Shown here piece by piece: positions 1 through 10,021 of a DNA stretch of 64,000 nt; position 1 is the first letter of the stretch, and each line of letters opens with the position of its first letter. The notes below the pieces were generated by a model. It did not search any database. It saw only the letters and a program-made list of their open reading frames with translations, and was not told the origin of the DNA. This stretch comes from Azoamicus sp964355565 (GTDB lineage Bacteria; Pseudomonadota; Gammaproteobacteria; UBA6186; Azoamicaceae): contig CAYHDJ010000001.1 in NCBI GenBank assembly GCA_964355565.1, positions 113,903 to 177,902 of the forward strand, given 5' to 3'. The translations under genes were made by a program, and so were the position numbers.

Positions 1-1295
1 TTGATTTTATTTTTTCAAAGTTTAATAGGCCGCGAATCCGACATATTAATTTTTTGGGCAATTTTGTGACGTGTGATAATGTTTTAAGACAGATGGTTTC
101 TGTTTTAGAAGGATCTAGTTTGTCTGTTGATGATATAGATTCTTCTAGAGAAGAGATCGTTAGAAATGGTCTGTCCGACTCTGTTAACGTTGAATATATC
201 AAGAGTTCTGATGATTCGCATGAAGTTGACATAGTTTTTTTAGTAAATGAACAAAATTTTAGCAAATTTACAGCTGGTTTTACATATGGAAATGATGATG
301 GTTTTAATATTAATTTGACAGCTGATTTTGCAAATTTTTTAGGTCTTGGAAGTGACATTTCTTTAGATTTAATAAATAATGGTCTTGAATCTGATATTGC
401 TTTTACTTTTAATACTCCTCATTTTTTAGGAGAGAATTTTGGTGTTGGTTATAGGCTTTATTATAAATCAGATTTACTTGATAGAGATGCAGATGATCTT
501 ACATTCATGTCTGAAACATTTGGTGCATATTTATATTATTCTTTTGAATTAGATAAATTTAGACGGTTAAATTTTGGTTTTGGTGGTGATATGACTATCA
601 TATCCATGTATGATGAGTTTTTATCTGAAGAAATGAGGTCTTTTGCAGAGAGATTTGGATGTGATTTTAAAGAATATTATTTTAATCTTGTTTGGAGTTA
701 TAATTCATTAGATAGGTTTTATTATCCTAGTTCTGGAGTTTATTATAATTTGATTTTTAGGATTAATATTCCAGGATCTAAGTTTATGTATTATACTGTA
801 AATTACGATTTGAATTATTATAATAATTTTTTTGATGAGTATATATTTAATATTTTTTCTAGTATATATTATGGCGGTTTGTATGGACATGAGGATACAT
901 ATCCATTTTTTAAAAATTTTCATATAAGAAGTCCAAACAATATACGAGGTTTTAAAGAAAGATCTTTAGGGCCAAAAGATTCTCAAGAAGACAGTGTTGG
1001 AGGAAATCTTTTAGTTTGCACTAAGGTTTCTTTGTTTTTTCCTATATCATATGGATTGAAAGATATAAAAGGTTCTGTGTTTTTTGATATTGGCAATGTT
1101 TATGATACTCTTTATTATTCTGATAATGATCAAAATAATGATTTAGGTAGTGCTATTCGAGCTATTAAGTTTTCTTTTGGAGTTTCTTTAATATGGAATA
1201 CGCCATTTGGATTGCCATTGGAATTATCTATAGCATGTCCATTTAATTTTGACGACGATGAGAGTATTAGCGTGTTTTCTTTGTCTTTTGGTTAG
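1..1295 (+). CDS. bamA: Outer membrane protein assembly factor BamA, 5'-truncated by the window edge
   Basis: BamA is the outer-membrane beta-barrel that folds and inserts other barrel proteins. The reading frame is open from base 3, so the gene starts upstream of the window and the TTG at 54 is only an internal leucine. Residues just before it (RIRHINFLGN) continue into DNVLRQMVSVLEGSSLS, which matches the fifth POTRA domain (family pattern: I-x-F-x-GN, then VLR-x-M-x-x-xEG-x-x-LS). The rest is aromatic-rich, alternating beta-strand sequence typical of the 16-strand barrel, with an IRGF motif (NNIRGFKERSLGP) in the lid loop. It ends in FSLSFG; the usual terminal aromatic residue of the barrel signal is followed here by one glycine. 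TamA is the alternative, but the POTRA match favours BamA. Confidence 0.88.
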   Translation, partial: DFIFSKFNRPRIRHINFLGNFVTCDNVLRQMVSVLEGSSLSVDDIDSSREEIVRNGLSDSVNVEYIKSSDDSHEVDIVFLVNEQNFSKFTAGFTYGNDDGFNINLTADFANFLGLGSDISLDLINNGLESDIAFTFNTPHFLGENFGVGYRLYYKSDLLDRDADDLTFMSETFGAYLYYSFELDKFRRLNFGFGGDMTIISMYDEFLSEEMRSFAERFGCDFKEYYFNLVWSYNSLDRFYYPSSGVYYNLIFRINIPGSKFMYYTVNYDLNYYNNFFDEYIFNIFSSIYYGGLYGHEDTYPFFKNFHIRSPNNIRGFKERSLGPKDSQEDSVGGNLLVCTKVSLFFPISYGLKDIKGSVFFDIGNVYDTLYYSDNDQNNDLGSAIRAIKFSFGVSLIWNTPFGLPLELSIACPFNFDDDESISVFSLSFG

Positions 1296-1301
1296 GTTTT
1301 T

Positions 1302-2687
1302 TTAAATATTGTTATTTATTGTTATATGTACAAGTATACTTGCTAGATATCCAATTAATATAGCCCAACTCCATTTTAAATGTGAAATAAATGTATATTT
1401 ACCATTTGTATAACCCATCAGCGCTATGCCAGCTGATGAGCCTATTGATGTTAAACTGCCACCAGTACCTGTTGTTAGTGTGACAAGTAGCCAGTTGTTT
1501 TCTGTCATATTTGTATGCATTTCTATTAGTGCCATTGTTATTGGTATATTGTCTATTACAGCCGAAATTAGGCCTATTATTGTATTTGCTATTATATATT
1601 TGTATTCCACGTGTTTAATTAAATCGTTATAAATAAAATTTGATAAGTTTTCCAGTATTCCTATTATTGATATCGCGCCTATGCATAGCATTATTCCATA
1701 AAAAAATAGTAATGTATCCCAGTCTAGGTTTTTAGTTTCTTTGTATACAAAGAATTTTGTTGTATTTTTTTTATTGTTTATGTATTCGAATATATTAAGT
1801 AATGAAAATCCAAATATCATACCTATTATTGGAGTTATTTTTAAAAATATTTGTATTATTATTGTAGATGTTATTGTTGTTAAAAAAAGCAATATTATCG
1901 TCAGCTCTGTACTTTTAAATTTTTTTTCTGTTTTGTATATGTCTATTTTTTCATTATTTATTTTATAACTTAGTATCAATGATGGTATTATGAAATTAAC
2001 AAATGCTGGAATGAATAAATTTATGAATGATTTTATATGTACTAAGTTATTTTGCCATATCATTAGTGTTGTTATATCTCCAAATGGACTAAAAACCCCT
2101 CCTGCGTTTGATGCTATTATTATATTTATACTTGATATATTTATGAAGTTTTTATTATCTTTTACTATTGAAGTTGTTATTGAACATACTAATAGTGCTG
2201 TTGTTAGGTTATCAGCGATTGGAGAGATAAAAAATGCCAGAAATCCTGAGAACCAATATAGTTTTTTGTATGATATTTTTTCTGGTAAAAATTTATTTTT
2301 AAATATTTCTATAATGCCTAATTGAGTTATTAAGTTTACATATATAATTACTGTAAATAGAAATAAAAATAATTCACAGTATTTAGTAAGGATTTCTTGT
2401 ATTTTGTTATTTACTATTTTATTATCCGTGTGTTCGTTAAATATGCACGCTATCATTATCCACATTATACTTGCAAATATTATGCTTATTGTTGATTTTT
2501 TTATTTTTATTTTTTCTTCAAACATTATTAAGATATAACATACACAAAATATTATTGGAGTTGTTATATTAATAAATGTATTTTTATTTAACAAATTATT
2601 GTTTGTAATATCATTTGCATAACATGTGTTACATGTTATAATTAGTAATGTTAAGTATAGAATATTTTTTAATATAATATTTCTCAT
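1302..2687 (-). CDS. nhaD: NhaD-type sodium/proton antiporter
   Basis: This is an inner-membrane Na+/H+ antiporter of the ion transporter superfamily that includes NhaD and ArsB. The 461 residues hold a signal-like N-terminus and about a dozen hydrophobic segments. Two family motifs are clear: SPIADNLTTALL around residue 155 and SNAGGVFSPFGDITTLMIWQ around residue 190. A second repeat near the C-terminus carries DNIPITMA and GTGGSLTSIGSSAG. It converges on bamA with a 6-base gap and is divergent from mutS. A function in sodium or pH homeostasis follows from the family; in a symbiont it would couple ion gradients to respiration. The family call is firm, the ion specificity is inferred. Confidence 0.88.
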   Translation of the reverse strand: MRNIILKNILYLTLLIITCNTCYANDITNNNLLNKNTFINITTPIIFCVCYILIMFEEKIKIKKSTISIIFASIMWIMIACIFNEHTDNKIVNNKIQEILTKYCELFLFLFTVIIYVNLITQLGIIEIFKNKFLPEKISYKKLYWFSGFLAFFISPIADNLTTALLVCSITTSIVKDNKNFINISSINIIIASNAGGVFSPFGDITTLMIWQNNLVHIKSFINLFIPAFVNFIIPSLILSYKINNEKIDIYKTEKKFKSTELTIILLFLTTITSTIIIQIFLKITPIIGMIFGFSLLNIFEYINNKKNTTKFFVYKETKNLDWDTLLFFYGIMLCIGAISIIGILENLSNFIYNDLIKHVEYKYIIANTIIGLISAVIDNIPITMALIEMHTNMTENNWLLVTLTTGTGGSLTSIGSSAGIALMGYTNGKYTFISHLKWSWAILIGYLASILVHITINNNI

Positions 2688-2729
2688 TTTTTTTAGATTT
2701 ATTTTTAATAACTATATTATTGTTTTTTT

Positions 2730-5267
2730 ATGAATGAATATACTCCTATAATGCAACAATATTTGAAAATAAAATCGCAGCATACTGATAAAATTCTTCT
2801 TTTTAGAATTGGCGATTTTTATGAGCTTTTTTTTGAAGATTCGATTGAAGTTTCTAAGCTTTTGCTTTTGACTTTAACTAGCAGAGGTAAATATAATGGT
2901 AATCCAATACCTATGGCTGGGTTTCCAGTTAAGGCTGCTTATGGATATTTTGCTAAATTGATGAAACTTAATAAAAAAGTTGCTATTTGTGAACAAGTTG
3001 GAAATTTCAAAAAAAATGGTTTGATGGAACGTGAGGTTGTTAGAATTTTAACTCCTGGGACATTTTTTAATGAGAATTATTTATGCGAAAGCATTAATAA
3101 TTTTATTGTGTGTATATCTGTGTTAGATGGAATTTATGGCATAGCTGCACTAGATGTTAGTACTGGATATTTTTTTTTGTCCAGGGCAGATAATAATTTT
3201 GATTTATATAATGAAATAGATAAAATAGGTCCAGTTGAAGTTCTTGTATCAGAACAGGTTAATTTTTTGCAATTTTTACCTAAAAATTTGTTTATAAACA
3301 GACTTGAGTCGTGTAAATTTAATTATGATTTCTCATATTCTATTTTAATCAAATTTTTTGGCGTAGAGCCACTTTCATGTATTGATTTAGATTTTTTTAA
3401 AAGCTCTATTATTTCTGCAGGATGCTTATTGGATTTTGTTTTGTGTACTCAAAAAAATAATTTAGAGAACATAGGATCTTTGGAAGTTAATAGTGTAGAT
3501 AGTTTTTTGTATTTAGATCATAATTCTAGGAAAAATTTGGAACTTTTTAGAAGTTTAACTGGTAATGATAAAGATTCGCTTCTATATGTTATAGATAGCA
3601 CTGTTACAGCTATGGGAAAACGGTTACTACGCAGGTGGTTATTTTCTCCTATTGTGTCTAGGAGTGTGTTAATTGATAGATTAGTTAGCGTTTCTGTTTT
3701 GAAAACTGATCAAAATTTTTTTAAAATAAAATCATTATTATGTAAAGTAGCTGATTTAGAACGTATTTTAAGTAAAGTTGTTTTTTCTATTGTCAAACCT
3801 ATAGATTTAAAACGGTTACAAACTTCTTTAGAAGTTTTGCCAGTTTTGAAAGCGGAATTAGAAAAATTAACTTTGAAAGGGGTATTGGAGGATATTTTTC
3901 ATAATATGAATTTATTTGATAAAATTGCTGAGTTGATTGATAAAACAATAGTAGATAATCCTCCTGGTAGTCTGCATGATGGTAATTTTGTTAGATGTGG
4001 TTTTGATCCTAAGTTAGATAATTATAGAGCATTAGCTATGGATATGAGCGAGTATTTGAAAAGTTATCAAAAGAGCGAAATTATTAGACTTAATATTCCA
4101 AGTTTGTCTATTAATTTTTTTTCAAAGTTGGGGTATTTTATAGAAGTGCCTAAGTCTGAGTTATCTAAGGTTACTAGCGATTATAAAAAAATTTCCGCTA
4201 CTTTAAAAGTTTGTAGATATACTAATGATAAGTTAAGGAATTTGGATAGAGATATTAGTGATGCTAAAACTAAAGTTTTAGAAAGGGAAAAAAAAATATA
4301 TAGGGTAATTTTGTATAAGATAAAAAAAAATGTGTTAAAGATGCAGATTACTGCTAAATATCTTGCTATATTAGATGTAATAAATTCTTTTGCTAGTCAG
4401 GCTAGTATGTATAAGTGGTGTGAACCTGTTTTAACTGATGATAGCGTTTTAGATATAAAAAATGGCAGACATCCAGTTGTAGAGTTTAAAAATAATAATG
4501 TTTTTATTCCTAATGATTTATTTTTAAATAATAAAACTAAAGCTTTGATTATTACTGGATCTAATATGGGAGGAAAATCTACTTATATGAGGCAAGCAGC
4601 TATTATAATTTTGTTATCTCATATTGGTTCGCATGTTCCAGCTGATTGTGCTGTTATAGGTAAAATTGATAAGATTTTTACTAGGATTGGTGCTGGTGAT
4701 GATTTGGCTAATTCATGTTCTACGTTTATGTTAGAAATGAAAGAAATATCTGACATTTTAATTAGAGCTACTGCTGATAGTTTTATTTTGATAGATGAAC
4801 TTGGTAGGGGTACTGGATATTTTGATGGAAAGGCATTGGCGTTTTCTATAATGAAAGAATTATTAGAAGTTAATAAATCTTTTTTTCTTTTCTCTACTCA
4901 TTTTTATGATTTACATGTGATTTGTAATTTATATCCAGTGATTAGTAAAATATATTTTGTTGTTTCTATTGAGGCTCATGGGCTTGTTTTTCATTATAGG
5001 TTTGTTAATGGATATTCATGCAATAGTTTTGGAATAGAAGTGGCTAAAATGGCTGGATTACCTAGTAATTTGATTGAACATGCTTTTTTAAAGTTTAACG
5101 ATTTTCAGAAGAATTTTTTTTTAGGCCGTGATGGGCTGGAATGTTTGCGTTGTTCAAAGTTAGGAGAAATTTTTCCTTTTGTTGAAAAAATAGATCCTGA
5201 TTGCTTATCGCCGAGAGAAGCATTAGATAAGCTTTATTTTTTAAAAAAAATCTTTGACAAGAATTAA
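2730..5267 (+). CDS. mutS: DNA mismatch repair protein MutS
   Basis: MutS binds mismatches and small loops and, with MutL, starts mismatch repair. The 845-residue length is normal. The mismatch-reading motif is GDFYELF with Phe30 and Glu32. The ATPase domain has Walker A GSNMGGKST near residue 610 and Walker B ILIDELGRG near residue 685. After Walker B the usual RGTST(F/Y)DG reads RGTGYFDG, a small departure next to the ATPase site. The HFYDLH segment matches the family's TH(F/Y)xEL region. No mutL lies in this window. It starts 43 bases from divergent nhaD and is followed after 9 bases by zapE. Confidence 0.95.
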   Translation: MNEYTPIMQQYLKIKSQHTDKILLFRIGDFYELFFEDSIEVSKLLLLTLTSRGKYNGNPIPMAGFPVKAAYGYFAKLMKLNKKVAICEQVGNFKKNGLMEREVVRILTPGTFFNENYLCESINNFIVCISVLDGIYGIAALDVSTGYFFLSRADNNFDLYNEIDKIGPVEVLVSEQVNFLQFLPKNLFINRLESCKFNYDFSYSILIKFFGVEPLSCIDLDFFKSSIISAGCLLDFVLCTQKNNLENIGSLEVNSVDSFLYLDHNSRKNLELFRSLTGNDKDSLLYVIDSTVTAMGKRLLRRWLFSPIVSRSVLIDRLVSVSVLKTDQNFFKIKSLLCKVADLERILSKVVFSIVKPIDLKRLQTSLEVLPVLKAELEKLTLKGVLEDIFHNMNLFDKIAELIDKTIVDNPPGSLHDGNFVRCGFDPKLDNYRALAMDMSEYLKSYQKSEIIRLNIPSLSINFFSKLGYFIEVPKSELSKVTSDYKKISATLKVCRYTNDKLRNLDRDISDAKTKVLEREKKIYRVILYKIKKNVLKMQITAKYLAILDVINSFASQASMYKWCEPVLTDDSVLDIKNGRHPVVEFKNNNVFIPNDLFLNNKTKALIITGSNMGGKSTYMRQAAIIILLSHIGSHVPADCAVIGKIDKIFTRIGAGDDLANSCSTFMLEMKEISDILIRATADSFILIDELGRGTGYFDGKALAFSIMKELLEVNKSFFLFSTHFYDLHVICNLYPVISKIYFVVSIEAHGLVFHYRFVNGYSCNSFGIEVAKMAGLPSNLIEHAFLKFNDFQKNFFLGRDGLECLRCSKLGEIFPFVEKIDPDCLSPREALDKLYFLKKIFDKN

Positions 5268-5276
5268 AAGAATTTT

Positions 5277-6377
5277 ATGTCTGACTTGATTGATTTGTAT
5301 AAAGTTAATTTATTGAAAAAAAATTTTTTTTATGATAAGGCTCAAGAAATTGTTGTACTTGAGTTAGATAATTTATTAACTAAGATAAAAATGAGGAATG
5401 ACCAACGCGATAGTTTATTTTTTTCAGATATTTGGAATTTTTTTGAAAAAAATGATAACCTTGGACTTTATATTTGGGGTGATGTTGGTAGAGGAAAAAC
5501 ATATTTAGTTGATTTGTTTTTTTCTTGCTTGCCTTTTGAAAGAAAAGTGCGCTTACATTTTCACCATTTTATGAAACTTATTCATGATCAAATGAAGATT
5601 TATTCTGGTGAAAAAGACCCTCTAAAATTTATAGCTAAGTGGTTGCATAGAGAGTATTTAGTGATATGTTTGGATGAATTTTTTGTTAAAGATATAGGCG
5701 ATGCTATGAATTTAGCAAGACTCTTTAATTACTTGTTTGATTTTAGTGTATTTTTTGTTATTACTTCAAATGTTGTGCCGGCTAAATTGTATGAAGGTGG
5801 ATTGCAAAGGCAAAAATTTTTACATACTATTCATTTATTTGAAAAATTTTTAAAGATTGTAAATGTTAATAGTAGTATTGATTATAGGTACATGTGTTTG
5901 GAAAATGAGACTGTGTTTTTTTACTCTTTGTCATTCAGTACGTTTAAAAATATGAAAACATTGTTTTTAAAGGCTTCTGGAGCCATTTTAAATAGAAATG
6001 TTTCTTTAAATATTTCTGGTAGAAAAATTTTAGCTTATTATGTTTCTGACAATGTTGCGTGGTTTGGATTTAATTTTATTTGTGGTTTTGGGAGAAGTCA
6101 ATTAGATTATATTGAAATAGCTAACTTGTTTAAAGTTGTGTTTTTGAGTGGAGTAAAGAGTTTCGGTGCTAATAGTGATGATGATGTTAGACGATTTATT
6201 TCGTTAATTGATGAATTTTATGACAGAAAGGTTCATTTAGTTATTTCGTTTGATTGTGAGATATCTAATTTGTATAGAGGAGACCTCTTAAAGTTTGATT
6301 TTAAACGCACCATTAGTAGGTTAACTGAGATGTCTACTAAAAGTTATTTAAAGGATTTTAATAAATATGTCTTATGA
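5277..6377 (+). CDS. zapE: AFG1/ZapE-type AAA+ ATPase
   Basis: ZapE is a cytoplasmic AFG1-family ATPase linked in E. coli to Z-ring constriction under low oxygen or stress. The 366-residue length is usual. Walker A is GDVGRGKT near residue 68, followed by the family block HFHHFM and by Walker B CLDEFFVKDIGDAMNLARLF near residue 130. The start codon lies 9 bases after the mutS stop, and its end overlaps the dnaE start by 11 bases, so the three genes are probably co-transcribed. The family is sure; the division role is taken from E. coli. Confidence 0.9.
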   Translation: MSDLIDLYKVNLLKKNFFYDKAQEIVVLELDNLLTKIKMRNDQRDSLFFSDIWNFFEKNDNLGLYIWGDVGRGKTYLVDLFFSCLPFERKVRLHFHHFMKLIHDQMKIYSGEKDPLKFIAKWLHREYLVICLDEFFVKDIGDAMNLARLFNYLFDFSVFFVITSNVVPAKLYEGGLQRQKFLHTIHLFEKFLKIVNVNSSIDYRYMCLENETVFFYSLSFSTFKNMKTLFLKASGAILNRNVSLNISGRKILAYYVSDNVAWFGFNFICGFGRSQLDYIEIANLFKVVFLSGVKSFGANSDDDVRRFISLIDEFYDRKVHLVISFDCEISNLYRGDLLKFDFKRTISRLTEMSTKSYLKDFNKYVL

Positions 6378-9300
6378 GTTTGTCCATTTGCATGCTCACA
6401 GTGAATATTCTTTGGATTGTGGTTTTTTAAATATTAGTGACTATGTAAAATTTTGTTATGAAAATGATTTTATTGCTGCTGCCATAACTGAACGTTTTAA
6501 TTTATTTTCTGCTGTTAAATTTTATAATAAATGTTTTGATTTTGGTATTAAGCCAATATTGGGTTGTGAAGTGTTTTTAGAGTGTGATAATTTTATTTAT
6601 AGTAAAACACTTTTACTTTGCAAAAATTATATTGGGTATAGAAATTTACTTTTACTTTTAACTAAAGCTCATTTAAATAGTCTTGATGGTATTCCATTAG
6701 TTAGATATAAGTGGTTGTTGGATTTGTCTGATGGTTTGATTGCTGTAGGTGTATCTTTGGAAAGTGATATAGGGCAGGCTCTACTTAATAATAATTTTGA
6801 TAAAGCTCATGATATATTTAGCTTTTGGAATTTTGTTTTTAAGGATAGATATTATTTGTCTATATCTAGACTTGGTGTTCCAGGTGAAGTTATTTATATA
6901 ACTCGGGTTATTGAATTTTCACATAGTTGTAAAATTTCATTAGTCGTTACTAATGAAGTGGCTTTTCTTAGAAAGAGTGATTTGTTTTCTTATCAGTTAA
7001 AAATGGCTATGTTTGATTTGTATTCTGATAAATTGTCTGGCCTGGATAATAAATTTCTAGATAATAAGTATTTTAAATCATATGATGAGATGCAAATGCT
7101 TTTTTTAGATATGCCTGAAGTAATTTATAACACTGCAGAATTAGCTAAAAGATGTAATCTTTTTTTTAAATTTGGAGTTGATTATTCCCCCAAAATTAAT
7201 TCGTATCAAGGTATGTCTGGTGATTTGTTTTTATTTAGGTATTCATTTAATAAGTTATTATTGGATAACTTTTTTTTAAAAAAAAATGATTTTGATGTTT
7301 ATGTAAACAGGTTAAAGGTTGAATTAAGTGTTATAATTAGTATTGGTTTTGTAAATTATTTTTTAGTTACTTATGATTTCATTAGTTGGGCAAAAAAAAA
7401 TGATATTTTTATTGGTCCAGGGAGGGGTTCTGGAGCTGGTTCTTTGATTGCATATTTGTTGTTAATTACTATTTCAGATCCAATAAAAAATGATTTATTA
7501 TTTGAGAGATTTTTAAATAAAGATCGTATATCTAGTCCAGATTTTGATGTTGATTTTTGCATAGAAGGTAGAGATTTAATTATAGATTATATTTTTAATT
7601 TTTATGGTGTTAAGAATGTTGCACAAATTGTTACTTTTGGTTGTATGACTATTAAATCCGTTGTTAGAGATATAGGCAGAGTTTTGGGATATTCATATAA
7701 TTTTATTGATAAAATTATTAAACTTATATCTAGCAATTCTGGTGTATCTTTAAAATCTGAGCTTGTCAATAATTCAAGATTGAGAAAAGAGTATGATAAC
7801 AGCAATGATGTTCAAACTGTATTAAATCTTAGTTTGAGATTGGAGGGTATACTAAAAGGCATAGGCAAACATGCTGGTGGAGTAATTATTTCATCTGTTG
7901 AATTATTAAGTTATTTGCCCTTGCAGTATGAATTTTCTGAATTTAATTTTATCACTCAGTTTGATAAAGATGATGCTGAGTTATTTGGGTTTACTAAATT
8001 TGATTTTTTGGGACTAAAAACTTTAACTATAACAGCTGATGTTATTGATACAATTTGTTCGTATTTTAGTTTTGCTTGTAATTTTCTATTTGATTTTGAA
8101 AATTTTCAATTTGATGATTTTAGGACGTATATTTTATTATCACGCGGAGATACATTGGGAATTTTTCAATTTGAGTCTAGCGGTATGCGAAGCATTTTAC
8201 AGAAAGTTCAACCTGATGTTTTTTCAGATATTGTTTCTTTGATAGCTTTATATAGGCCAGGACCTCTTCAATCTGGGCTTTTACTTTCTTTTACTAAAAG
8301 AAAGCATGGTTTTGAAAAAATAGATTATATTAATGATGTAGTTTCTGATATTTTGATGGAAACTTATGGCATGATTGTTTATCAAGAACAGGTTATGTTA
8401 ATAGCTCAAGTTTTTGCTAATTATAGTTTGGCTGATGCTGATTATTTAAGAATAGCTATGAGTAAGAAGAAACTTAATGAGATGGCGTGGCATTTGGAAA
8501 ATTTTGTTTATGGCGCATCTTTTAAGGGTTTTGACAAGGATATTGCTGAAAAAGTTTTTTATTTAATAGAAAAATTTGCAGGGTATGGTTTTAATAAAGC
8601 TCATTCGGTGGGATATGCTTTGTTAGCTTATAATTCAAGTTGGTTTAAGGCTAATTATACTATTATTTTTCTGTCTGTTTTATTTTCTGCCGATATGGAT
8701 AATAGTGATATTGATTTTTATATTGATGAGTGTGAATATTTTGGCATACGTGTAGTATATCCTGATATAAATAGAAGTTCATATTGTTTTACTATAGTAG
8801 ATTATAAGACATTACTTTTAGGTTTTGGAGCTATTAAGGGTCTTGGAAAGGCTTTAATTTCAGAAATTATTTTTTCAAGAGCTATATTTGGTTTTTATAA
8901 TAGTTTTTTTGATTTTTTATATAGAATGGATATGAATTTATTGACTAAGAAGGTTTTGCAGTCAATAGTGTATTCTGGGGCATTTGATAATTTTAGTTCG
9001 TCTAAATTTAAATTGGTTTTAATTAGCAATAAAGTTTTTGATCTGTATATTGATTTTAGTTTTAAAAACTCTTTTTCTTTTGAATCAATTGTAGATAAGT
9101 TTTTTAAATATTCTATTAAGAATTTTTATTATATGATTGAATATAAAAACATTGAGTTTGCTAATAATAGATATTTATTGGGTAAATATTTATTTTATAA
9201 TCCAATTAATTATTATGTAAATGACATTTTGTTTATTTCAAAAATGTCATATAAAATTGGTAAGTATTTTAATGAGTTTTTTTGTGGTGTTATTAGCAGT

Positions 9301-9753
9301 TTTAAACCTGTTTCTAGTAGTTTTTATTTATTAAAAATTTCTGGATTATATGAGGAAAGATCAATTTTAATTTCTGTTTTTAGATATAAAAATAAAAGAG
9401 ATTTATTTAAGAATGGTAAGTTGGTTGTTACGTGTTTGTATGTTTTAAATAACTATTTTTATGAATTATTGCTTGAAGATTTTTATTTTTTTAGGTGTAT
9501 TTTTGCAAAGTATTTAGATATTTACTTAGCTGAGTGTTATATATCAGATGATTTTTTTAAACAATTTTTTTTAATTTTATTTAATAAAACTGTCAGTGGT
9601 GAGACTAAAATTAGGTTGGTGTATTTTTCTCATGGTTCTCTTAGCTTTGTTTTTTTAAATGATGAAATAAATATTTCATTACATGATGATGTGTTAAATG
9701 AATTAAATAAATTCAAAGAGATAAAGAAAGTATCTGTAATTTACAACTTTTAA
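6367..9753 (+). CDS. dnaE: DNA polymerase III alpha subunit
   Basis: This is the replicative polymerase. The 1128 residues are close to the usual 1160. The N-terminal PHP domain starts with FVHLHAHSEYSLDCG. The catalytic palm shows GPGRGSGAGSL, then PDFDVDFC near residue 391 with the two catalytic aspartates, and TQFDKDDAELFGFTKFDFLG with the third. GYGFNKAHSVGYALLAY and YRPGPL are further DnaE signatures. The C-terminal OB and tau-binding part is rich in F, Y and K and poorly conserved. It overlaps zapE by 11 bases. The proofreading subunit DnaQ is encoded at 45341. Confidence 0.96.
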   Translation: MSYEFVHLHAHSEYSLDCGFLNISDYVKFCYENDFIAAAITERFNLFSAVKFYNKCFDFGIKPILGCEVFLECDNFIYSKTLLLCKNYIGYRNLLLLLTKAHLNSLDGIPLVRYKWLLDLSDGLIAVGVSLESDIGQALLNNNFDKAHDIFSFWNFVFKDRYYLSISRLGVPGEVIYITRVIEFSHSCKISLVVTNEVAFLRKSDLFSYQLKMAMFDLYSDKLSGLDNKFLDNKYFKSYDEMQMLFLDMPEVIYNTAELAKRCNLFFKFGVDYSPKINSYQGMSGDLFLFRYSFNKLLLDNFFLKKNDFDVYVNRLKVELSVIISIGFVNYFLVTYDFISWAKKNDIFIGPGRGSGAGSLIAYLLLITISDPIKNDLLFERFLNKDRISSPDFDVDFCIEGRDLIIDYIFNFYGVKNVAQIVTFGCMTIKSVVRDIGRVLGYSYNFIDKIIKLISSNSGVSLKSELVNNSRLRKEYDNSNDVQTVLNLSLRLEGILKGIGKHAGGVIISSVELLSYLPLQYEFSEFNFITQFDKDDAELFGFTKFDFLGLKTLTITADVIDTICSYFSFACNFLFDFENFQFDDFRTYILLSRGDTLGIFQFESSGMRSILQKVQPDVFSDIVSLIALYRPGPLQSGLLLSFTKRKHGFEKIDYINDVVSDILMETYGMIVYQEQVMLIAQVFANYSLADADYLRIAMSKKKLNEMAWHLENFVYGASFKGFDKDIAEKVFYLIEKFAGYGFNKAHSVGYALLAYNSSWFKANYTIIFLSVLFSADMDNSDIDFYIDECEYFGIRVVYPDINRSSYCFTIVDYKTLLLGFGAIKGLGKALISEIIFSRAIFGFYNSFFDFLYRMDMNLLTKKVLQSIVYSGAFDNFSSSKFKLVLISNKVFDLYIDFSFKNSFSFESIVDKFFKYSIKNFYYMIEYKNIEFANNRYLLGKYLFYNPINYYVNDILFISKMSYKIGKYFNEFFCGVISSFKPVSSSFYLLKISGLYEERSILISVFRYKNKRDLFKNGKLVVTCLYVLNNYFYELLLEDFYFFRCIFAKYLDIYLAECYISDDFFKQFFLILFNKTVSGETKIRLVYFSHGSLSFVFLNDEINISLHDDVLNELNKFKEIKKVSVIYNF

Positions 9754-9763
9754 AATCTTTTGT

Positions 9764-9786
9764 CTGGAAATATTTAGTATTTCCAG
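9764..9786. terminator. Bidirectional hairpin terminator between dnaE and csrA
   Basis: CTGGAAATA and TATTTCCAG form a perfect 9-bp stem around the loop TTTAG, in the gap between convergent dnaE and csrA. Short T-rich flanks on both sides suit a terminator serving both strands. It is the cleanest intergenic hairpin I found in the window. Confidence 0.65.
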
Positions 9787-9799
9787 TTTACGTGATTGT

Positions 9800-9994
9800 T
9801 TAGTGTCTGTGTAATATCAAATTTTTTTCCTGATCTATTTTTAATTTTTTGAATATTTCTTCTCTATGTACGATTACTGTTCTTGGTGCGTCTACTCCAA
9901 TTCGCACTTGTGTTCCCTTTACACCTAATACTGTTACAGTTATATTATCATATATCATTAACGATTCTCCTATTTTTCTTGTTAGAATTAACAT
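9800..9994 (-). CDS. csrA: Carbon storage regulator CsrA (RNA-binding)
   Basis: CsrA is a small dimeric RNA-binding protein that represses or stabilises mRNAs at GGA motifs. The 64 residues begin MLILTRKIGESLMIYD and contain the five-strand core with the RNA-contacting region HREEI, so the domain is complete. It lies directly downstream of alaS on the same strand (28-base gap), the alaS-csrA order found in E. coli. Its presence shows that post-transcriptional control survives in a reduced genome. No CsrB-type sRNA was seen here. Confidence 0.95.
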   Translation of the reverse strand: MLILTRKIGESLMIYDNITVTVLGVKGTQVRIGVDAPRTVIVHREEIFKKLKIDQEKNLILHRH

Positions 9995-10021
9995 TCAGTC
10001 CTCGCTTTGTGTTTTTTAGTG

